Assembly: GCA_028714935.1 (NCBI GenBank)
Contig: JAQTLJ010000026.1
Location: 1 to 10,820 of the forward strand
Reading direction: 5' to 3'
Source of the DNA: Candidatus Margulisiibacteriota bacterium
GTDB taxonomy: Bacteria; Margulisbacteria; WOR-1; O2-12-FULL-45-9
Length of the DNA stretch: 10,820 nt
A program made the translations under genes and the position numbers. This document shows, piece by piece, positions 1-5,343 of this stretch; the first letter of the stretch is position 1, and every line of letters starts with the position of its first letter. The notes beneath the pieces are model-generated. The model was not told the DNA's origin. It was given only the letters and a program-made list of their open reading frames with translations, and did not search any database.

Positions 1-1758
1 CTCGACGATCGGTTCGAGCAGAACAGGTCTGGCTTCCTGAAAGATCTTTTTAAAACCCATCGAAGCGGCGATCTTGAAGGCCATATCCGAAGAATCAACC
101 TCATGATAAGAACCGTCGAACAGGGTTACCTTGATGTCTACGACCGGATAGCCGGCGATCACGCCGCCGAGCATCGCTTCGCGGATCCCTTTCTCGACGG
201 AAGGGATGTAATTCCTGGGGATCGCTCCGCCCACGACCTTATCAACAAATTCGAAGCCTTTTCCCCGGGCCAGGGGTTCGATCTCGATCCAGGTATCGCC
301 GTACTGCCCGCGACCACCGGTCTGTTTTTTGTATTTACCTTGGCCTTTAGCCTTGCCGATGACCGTTTCTTTATAAGGGATCCTCGGATCGCCGATCTCG
401 ATGTCGATCCCGAACCTTTCTTTGACCCTTTTAAGGATGACTTCGAGATGGACATCGCCCATGCCGGAAATGACGGTTTCCTTGGTCTCTGCATTGTAAT
501 GCAGTTTAAAAGTGGGATCTTCATGGGTGAAACTGCCGAGCCCAAGGGCCATCTTTTCCTGGTCAGCCTTGCTTTTTGGCTTGACCGCAAAGGACATGAC
601 CGGTTCCGGGTAGGCAACCGGTTCAAAAAAAGCAGTCTTATTCTTATCGCCTAATGAATCGCCGGTCCCGGTTATTTTAAGCTTGGGCAGAACCGCGATA
701 TCGCCAGCGGAAAGGGCAGGCAGTTCTTCCTTTGTTTTGCCCCGCATGGTAATGATCTGGCCAATGCGTTCTTCTTTGCCCTTGGAAACATTGATGATCG
801 CGGATGAGGGCTTGATCGTACCGGAAAAAACCCGGATATAAGCCAGATTGCCGATATGCGGCTCGGAAACCGTTTTAAAAACGTAGGCCGAAAAAGGCTC
901 GTTTTGGGCGGGCTTGATCATTATTGCTTCGCCAGTTTCTGATTTAGCCGGGACCTCCCGTTCATTGGCTGGCGGCATCCAGGCAACGATGCCGTTCAGC
1001 AGCTCTTCGATGCCGATGTTCTTAGTTGAAGAAACGCAAAAAACCGGGAAAACTTTATCGGCGTTGATCGCCTTGATCAGGTGTTCGGACAGTTCCTGTT
1101 CGGTGATCTCTTTATTCTCCAGATATTCGGTCAGGATCGTATCATCGATCTCCGCAATTCCCTCGATCAGCATCTCTTTGTATTTATCAACCTGATCTTT
1201 AAGCTCCGCCGGGACATCTGGCTTAAGCAGGCTATGTACTCCGGAGAAGTTATCGCCGCTGCCGATCGGGATCTGGACAGGCACGATCTCGCGGCTGAAT
1301 TTTTTTCTTAGATTTTCGATCGTTTTGTCAAAATCAGCCTGGGATTTATCGAGCTTGTTTATCACGATCAGCCGCGGCAGGTTGTATTTGTCGGCGATCT
1401 TCCAGAGATTTTCCAGGGCGGACCCATATCCGGCAACAGCATCGACCACAATGACCACGCAGTCAACAACGCGGATGACAGAGATCGGTTCGCCGATAAA
1501 ATCAATATAACCGGGAGTATCGATCAGATTGATCTTGTGCTCCTGCCATTCAAAAGGGAGGAGGGTGGCATGGAGACTGATCCCGCGCTTAATTTCTTCA
1601 CTATCATAATCGGAGGCTGTGGTTCCTTCCGAGATCGTTCCCTGCCGGGGAATTACGCCTGATTTATAAAGGAGTGCTTCGCTAAGTGAGGTCTTCCCGG
1701 CAGCGCCTGAACCGATTATCCCGACATTGCGGATCTTTTCAGGGGGGAACTGTTTCAT
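1..1758 (-). CDS. Elongation factor G-like GTPase (EF-G-2 type), C-terminus cut by window edge
   Basis: Ribosome-associated translational GTPase of the EF-G family, acting in the cytoplasm. 586 residues are visible; EF-G is usually near 690, so most of domain V lies beyond the left edge. Seen in order: P-loop GSGAAGKT (residues 16-23), switch-I-like RGIS (about 59-62), DTPGYIDF (80-87), NKLD (134-137), the G5 region SSTKN (243-247), a domain II stretch (about 280-375), and domain IV with TGGRGQYGD (480-488) and VDSSDMAFK. Canonical EF-G reads DTPGH; here the catalytic His is Tyr84. From memory this is typical of the EF-G-2/FusA2 paralogue group (for example Thermus EF-G-2), so a second, canonical fusA is expected elsewhere. 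The ATG at 1758 is chosen because the P-loop follows at the usual distance. It has no Shine-Dalgarno and lies eight bases past a perfect TATAAT, implying a leaderless mRNA. The family is secure; its exact role is not. Confidence 0.9.
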   Translation of the reverse strand, partial: MKQFPPEKIRNVGIIGSGAAGKTSLSEALLYKSGVIPRQGTISEGTTASDYDSEEIKRGISLHATLLPFEWQEHKINLIDTPGYIDFIGEPISVIRVVDCVVIVVDAVAGYGSALENLWKIADKYNLPRLIVINKLDKSQADFDKTIENLRKKFSREIVPVQIPIGSGDNFSGVHSLLKPDVPAELKDQVDKYKEMLIEGIAEIDDTILTEYLENKEITEQELSEHLIKAINADKVFPVFCVSSTKNIGIEELLNGIVAWMPPANEREVPAKSETGEAIMIKPAQNEPFSAYVFKTVSEPHIGNLAYIRVFSGTIKPSSAIINVSKGKEERIGQIITMRGKTKEELPALSAGDIAVLPKLKITGTGDSLGDKNKTAFFEPVAYPEPVMSFAVKPKSKADQEKMALGLGSFTHEDPTFKLHYNAETKETVISGMGDVHLEVILKRVKERFGIDIEIGDPRIPYKETVIGKAKGQGKYKKQTGGRGQYGDTWIEIEPLARGKGFEFVDKVVGGAIPRNYIPSVEKGIREAMLGGVIAGYPVVDIKVTLFDGSYHEVDSSDMAFKIAASMGFKKIFQEARPVLLEPIVE

Positions 1759-1765
1759 GAAAATA

Positions 1766-1794
1766 ATTATAACAAAAGATCTTGCCTGTTGCAA
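1766..1794 (-). promoter_or_regulatory. Predicted sigma-70-type promoter of the EF-G-like gene
   Basis: Read on the minus strand: TTGCAA (1794-1789, 4 of 6 to consensus), a 17-bp spacer, then TATAAT (1771-1766, 6 of 6). Seven bases separate the -10 box from the ATG at 1758, so the A of the ATG is about where transcription should begin. No ribosome binding site lies between. The spacer holds a GATC (1778-1781). The promoter is inferred from sequence only. Confidence 0.7.
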
Positions 1795-1817
1795 CATTTT
1801 TTTAGCTCTGATATGAT
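1789..1817 (+). promoter_or_regulatory. Predicted sigma-70-type promoter of the patatin gene, sharing its -35 box
   Basis: TTGCAA (1789-1794), a 17-bp spacer, then TATGAT (1812-1817, 5 of 6 to consensus). Six bases follow before the ATG at 1824, so the start codon coincides with the expected +1. TTGCAA is its own reverse complement, and the same six bases serve the opposite promoter with the same 17-bp spacing. No Shine-Dalgarno precedes the ATG. Confidence 0.65.
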
Positions 1818-1823
1818 AAAAAT

Positions 1824-2606
1824 ATGCTAAATTGGTTATTTGGCAGAAGAAAAATCGGTCTTGTGCTTGGCGGCGGCGTTGCCCGCGGGATCGCCCACAT
1901 TGGCGTATTAAAGGTCATTGATAAATATCAGATCCCAATCGAGTGTATCGCAGCCACTTCATCCGGTTCGATCGTCGGAGCGGTTTATGCTTCCGGGATG
2001 GATATCCAATTGATCGAAGATCTGGCGCTGCGGATCAGCTGGGGGAGGATCGTTAAGCTGGCTTTCTTCCGCCCCGGGTTCATATCCGGGGAGGGGATCA
2101 GGGAAATGATGATCAAGTATATCGGCAATAAGAAATTCTCCGACCTGAAGATCCCATGCGCGGCCGTGGCGACCGATATCAAGACCGGGGAGCCGGTGAT
2201 CATCAATAAGGGGGAAGTAGCGAAAGCCGTCGCTGCGAGCACCTCTTTTCCGGGAGTTTTTGCGCCGGAAGAAGTTGAACACCATGTGGTCGTTGACGGC
2301 GGCATCGCCCAAAATTTACCGGTGGAAGTGGCAAGAAAGATGGGGGCTAATTTTACGATCGCCGTTGATGTCGTTCCGTCCCGGCCGATCCGTTATCTGC
2401 CGCGCGATGCTTTTCAGGTGTTTGGCCGGTCGCTTGACCTGGTTTTGCATGAACTGAGCGCGGAGCAGAGGAAGAAAGCCAATATTTTGATCGAACCGCA
2501 TATTGAAGAAGACATCTGGCATCTGGATATCAATAAAGCCCAAAAATTGATCGCCGCCGGTGAGGCTGCTGCCCATCAGGCATTGAGGAGGCTACGTGGA
2601 ATATAA
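1824..2606 (+). CDS. Patatin-like phospholipase/serine hydrolase, RssA-like
   Basis: 260-residue soluble protein of the patatin/RssA family, predicted to hydrolyse acyl esters with a Ser-Asp dyad; the substrate is unknown. Seen: an oxyanion-hole Gly-rich loop GGGVARG (16-22) followed by AHIGVL, the nucleophile elbow ATSSG (44-48) with Ser46, and the DGG motif (158-160) with Asp158. The first position of the usual G-x-S-x-G is Ala44. No signal peptide or membrane segment is evident, and the length is close to single-domain RssA-like proteins. The ATG at 1824 is supported by the Gly-rich loop close to the N-terminus and by a promoter placed for a leaderless start. The last 11 bases overlap ileS, so the two genes are probably cotranscribed and coupled. 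The family is confident, but the function is not: E. coli RssA itself is poorly understood. Confidence 0.88.
   Translation: MLNWLFGRRKIGLVLGGGVARGIAHIGVLKVIDKYQIPIECIAATSSGSIVGAVYASGMDIQLIEDLALRISWGRIVKLAFFRPGFISGEGIREMMIKYIGNKKFSDLKIPCAAVATDIKTGEPVIINKGEVAKAVAASTSFPGVFAPEEVEHHVVVDGGIAQNLPVEVARKMGANFTIAVDVVPSRPIRYLPRDAFQVFGRSLDLVLHELSAEQRKKANILIEPHIEEDIWHLDINKAQKLIAAGEAAAHQALRRLRGI
2585..2591 (+). promoter_or_regulatory. Ribosome binding site deciding the GTG start of ileS
   Basis: GAGGAGG lies inside the end of the patatin gene, four bases before GTG at 2596. The spacing is slightly short, but no better start is nearby and the encoded N-terminus (MEYKQTLNLPQTDFP) matches the usual IleRS beginning. 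Confidence 0.7.
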
Positions 2607-5343
2607 GCAGACCCTGAATTTACCCCAAACTGATTTTCCGATCCGCGCCAACCTGGCCAAAGTTGAGGAGGAATTCCTGGGTCGCTGGGAAAATGAGGAT
2701 ATTTATCATAAAATCCAAGACAGAAATCAGCATAAAAGCAAATATATACTGCATGACGGCCCGCCGTATCCGAACGGGGACATCCACCTTGGCCACGCGC
2801 TAAATAAGGTCCTTAAGGACATCGTCGTTAAATACAAATCAATGGCCGGTTTCCATGCCCCTTATATTCCCGGCTGGGATTGCCACGGTCTGCCGATCGA
2901 GACCCAGTTGATCAAGGAGATCGGCGATAAACGTAAAGACATGACGATCACTGAATTCCGGGAGCGGTGCAAAGAGTACGCCTTAAAATATGTTGAGACC
3001 CAGCGCCGGGAATTCAAGAAACTGGGAGTCTTTGGCGAGTGGGAGAAGCCGTATTTGACGATCGATCATTCTTACGAAGCAAAGATCGTGGAACTGTTCG
3101 GTGTCCTGGCGGAAAAGGGTTATGTTTACCGGGGGCTCAAACCGATCCACTGGTGCCCAACTGACGTGACCGCGCTGGCGGAAGCTGAGATCGAATACGA
3201 AGATGACAGGTCGCCCTCCATATATGTAAAATTCGAAATTCGAAATTCGAAATCCGAAATAAATTCCAAAATTAAAAATCCCAAACTTCCTTTGGACCTA
3301 CCCTGGTCGATAATAATTTGGACGACGACACCCTGGACCCTGCCGGCGAATGTGGCGGTGGCGGCCCATCCGGAACTCGAATATGTTCTGCTCCATGTCC
3401 AGAATGAAGTTTATGTCGTGGCGGAAGGCTTGCTGGAAGATTTTATCAAGCGGCTTGACCTTAAAGAGCATAAGATCATTGATAAGACAAAAGGCAAGTA
3501 TCTTGAAGGTTTGGTTTGTAAACATCCGTTTGTGGAACGGGAAGTGCCGATTGTCCTTGATGAGCTGGTAACCCTGGAGCAGGGGACCGGGTTTGTCCAT
3601 ATCGCGCCCGGCCATGGCGCCGAAGATTACCAGGTCGGTTTGAAGTATAAACTGCCGATCGTCATGCCGGTTGATGATCGGGGGTATTTTGACGAGACAG
3701 TCCCGGATTTCATTCGCGGCAAGTATTATGACGAATCGAACAAGCTGATCACCGAAAAGATGAAAGAGAACGGGACCTTGCTCAAGCTTGAATTCTTCAA
3801 GCATTCTTATCCGCACTGCTGGCGGTGCAAGAAACCGGTCATCTTCCGGGCGACGGAACAATGGTTCATTTCTGTTGACAAGAATGACATGCGCGGCAAG
3901 GCGTTAAAAGCGATCGGCCACACCAAATGGTTCCCGGCCTGGGGAGAAAACAGGATCCGGGGGATGGTTGAGACCCGTCCGGACTGGTGTATCTCCCGCC
4001 AGCGCTCCTGGGGCGTGCCGATCCCGGCGTTTTATTGTGAGCAGTGCGGCAAACCGCAGATGACCGGGATCTTTAATAAAGCGATCCGCGAATTGGTCCT
4101 GAAGGAAGGGACCAACGGCTGGTTTGCCAAAGAGGCAGCCGATATCCTGCCGCCCGGGACTAAATGCCCGCATTGCGGCAGCACTACCTGGGAAAAGGAG
4201 ACCGATATCCTTGATGTCTGGTTTGAGTCCGGCTCCTCATTTGCCGCTGTCTTGGATGGCCAGGCTGATCTCTACCTGGAAGGCTCCGATCAACACCGCG
4301 GTTGGTTCCAGTCATCTCTTCTGTTGGGCATTGGCTACCGGGATAAGGCGCCGTTCAAAGCGGTCCTGACCCACGGTTTCACCATCGACGACAAGGGAAA
4401 GAAGATGAGCAAGTCGCTGGGGAACGTCATCAATCCGCAGGACGTGGTCAAGGAGTATGGCGCTGACATACTGCGGCTGTGGGTTGCTTCGACTGATTTT
4501 CGCAACGATATGGCGGCGTCGCAAAACATACTGAAGCAGGTGCGGGAAGCTTATTCTAAGATACGGAATACCTGCCGCTTTCTTATCAGCAATCTTTATG
4601 ACTATCAGACCACAGACCACAGACTACAGACCACAGACCTTCTCGAAGTAGACCGCTGGATATTACTGCGGCTTAACCGTTTGATCGAGCGGGTGACCAA
4701 GGCTTATGATGAGTTTGAGTTCCATCTCGTTTACCACAGCCTTTATGATTTTTGCGTTAATGATCTGTCGGCGTTTTACCTTGATATGTCAAAAGACCGG
4801 CTTTACTGCGGCGGCAGAGATTCTGTTGAACGGCGGTCAGCCCAATTTGCTATGAACGAGGTCCTGACTACCTTGGTCAAACTGATGGCGCCGATCCTCT
4901 CCTTCACTGCCGAAGATATTTCGCGTTACGCATTACGCGTTACCAGTATCTTTTTAGAGGATATGCCTAGGCCTGATGCAAAATACTTGGATGAGAAGTT
5001 AGAGCGGAAATGGGAAACAATATTAGGCTTCCGGGAAAAGGCTTATCGGAAGATCGAAGAGTTGCGATCCAATAAGACGATCGGCGCCGCAATTGATGCT
5101 CAAGTCGAGCTCTTGGCAACAGGCAAAGAGCTTGAAATTTTAAAGTCGGTTGCCGCTTTGCTGCCAATGATCTTGATCGTGTCCAAAGTGGTCCTGACCG
5201 AAGGGGAGGGGGAGCCGAAAGTCAGTCACGCGCCGGGCGAAAAATGCCAGCGCTGCTGGCTGTGGAGCGAAAGCGTCGGTTCCGACAAGGAGCATCCGAC
5301 CCTCTGTCAGCGCTGTTCCTCGGTGGTCCGGTCAATTGGTTGA
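2596..5343 (+). CDS. ileS: Isoleucyl-tRNA synthetase
   Basis: Class I synthetase charging tRNA-Ile with isoleucine in the cytoplasm, 915 residues, close to the usual bacterial length. In order: the HIGH-type motif HLGH (64-67) after PPYPNGDI; the CP1 editing domain with TTTPWTLPAN (243-252) and GTGFVHIAPGHGAEDY (330-345, Asp344 the likely editing residue); CxxC pairs at 408/411, 481/484 and 524/527; WCISRQRSWGVPIP (464-477); KMSKS (603-607); an anticodon-binding helical domain; and a C-terminal zinc knuckle C884/C887/C904/C907. The GTG start overlaps the patatin gene by 11 bases and has GAGGAGG ahead of it. Oddities: three different 7-bp-period repeats are carried in frame near residues 212-230, 671-681 and 776-783, all in loops between conserved blocks. 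The last 37 bases, including the codons of the final zinc Cys pair, are shared antisense with the next gene. Confidence 0.97.
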   Translation: MEYKQTLNLPQTDFPIRANLAKVEEEFLGRWENEDIYHKIQDRNQHKSKYILHDGPPYPNGDIHLGHALNKVLKDIVVKYKSMAGFHAPYIPGWDCHGLPIETQLIKEIGDKRKDMTITEFRERCKEYALKYVETQRREFKKLGVFGEWEKPYLTIDHSYEAKIVELFGVLAEKGYVYRGLKPIHWCPTDVTALAEAEIEYEDDRSPSIYVKFEIRNSKSEINSKIKNPKLPLDLPWSIIIWTTTPWTLPANVAVAAHPELEYVLLHVQNEVYVVAEGLLEDFIKRLDLKEHKIIDKTKGKYLEGLVCKHPFVEREVPIVLDELVTLEQGTGFVHIAPGHGAEDYQVGLKYKLPIVMPVDDRGYFDETVPDFIRGKYYDESNKLITEKMKENGTLLKLEFFKHSYPHCWRCKKPVIFRATEQWFISVDKNDMRGKALKAIGHTKWFPAWGENRIRGMVETRPDWCISRQRSWGVPIPAFYCEQCGKPQMTGIFNKAIRELVLKEGTNGWFAKEAADILPPGTKCPHCGSTTWEKETDILDVWFESGSSFAAVLDGQADLYLEGSDQHRGWFQSSLLLGIGYRDKAPFKAVLTHGFTIDDKGKKMSKSLGNVINPQDVVKEYGADILRLWVASTDFRNDMAASQNILKQVREAYSKIRNTCRFLISNLYDYQTTDHRLQTTDLLEVDRWILLRLNRLIERVTKAYDEFEFHLVYHSLYDFCVNDLSAFYLDMSKDRLYCGGRDSVERRSAQFAMNEVLTTLVKLMAPILSFTAEDISRYALRVTSIFLEDMPRPDAKYLDEKLERKWETILGFREKAYRKIEELRSNKTIGAAIDAQVELLATGKELEILKSVAALLPMILIVSKVVLTEGEGEPKVSHAPGEKCQRCWLWSESVGSDKEHPTLCQRCSSVVRSIG
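3229..3270 (+). repeat. AAATTCG heptamer repeat inside ileS
   Basis: Three exact copies of AAATTCG (3229-3249), then AAATCCG (3250-3256), AAAT, a degraded AAATTCC (3261-3267) and an AT-rich tail. It encodes FEIRNSKSEINSK, in a CP1 loop just before the conserved IIWTTTPWT. As I recall, this loop is about ten residues shorter in Bacillus IleRS, so this looks like added sequence rather than core enzyme. The base composition is plainly more AT-rich than the surrounding gene. Confidence 0.85.
4606..4640 (+). repeat. CAGACCA heptamer repeat inside ileS
   Basis: Five tandem heptamers: CAGACCA, CAGACCA, CAGACTA, CAGACCA, CAGACCT. They encode QTTDHRLQTTD in the linker between the conserved RNTCRFLISNLYD and LLEVDRW blocks. 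Total length is similar to other IleRS proteins here, so the repeat has replaced or filled the native loop. Confidence 0.88.
4923..4943 (+). repeat. GCGTTAC heptamer repeat inside ileS
   Basis: Three tandem heptamers: GCGTTAC, GCATTAC, GCGTTAC. They encode most of SRYALRVTS, located after the conserved LMAPILSFTAED block and before FLEDMP, a variable loop in the anticodon-binding region. Confidence 0.8.

Noticed and set aside
103..654. A 183-codon plus-strand frame opposite the EF-G-like gene.
   Set aside because: The minus strand encodes conserved EF-G domains III and IV without a break; the plus frame is Asp/Phe-rich, as expected of a shadow.
3298..3861. A 187-codon open frame on the minus strand inside ileS.
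   Set aside because: The opposite strand encodes the conserved IleRS editing domain; the frame has no ribosome binding site and no family resemblance.
3229..4943. The ileS repeats as a CRISPR array, mobile element or assembly artefact.
   Set aside because: There are no spacers, no inverted ends or target duplication, and all three keep the reading frame between conserved blocks.
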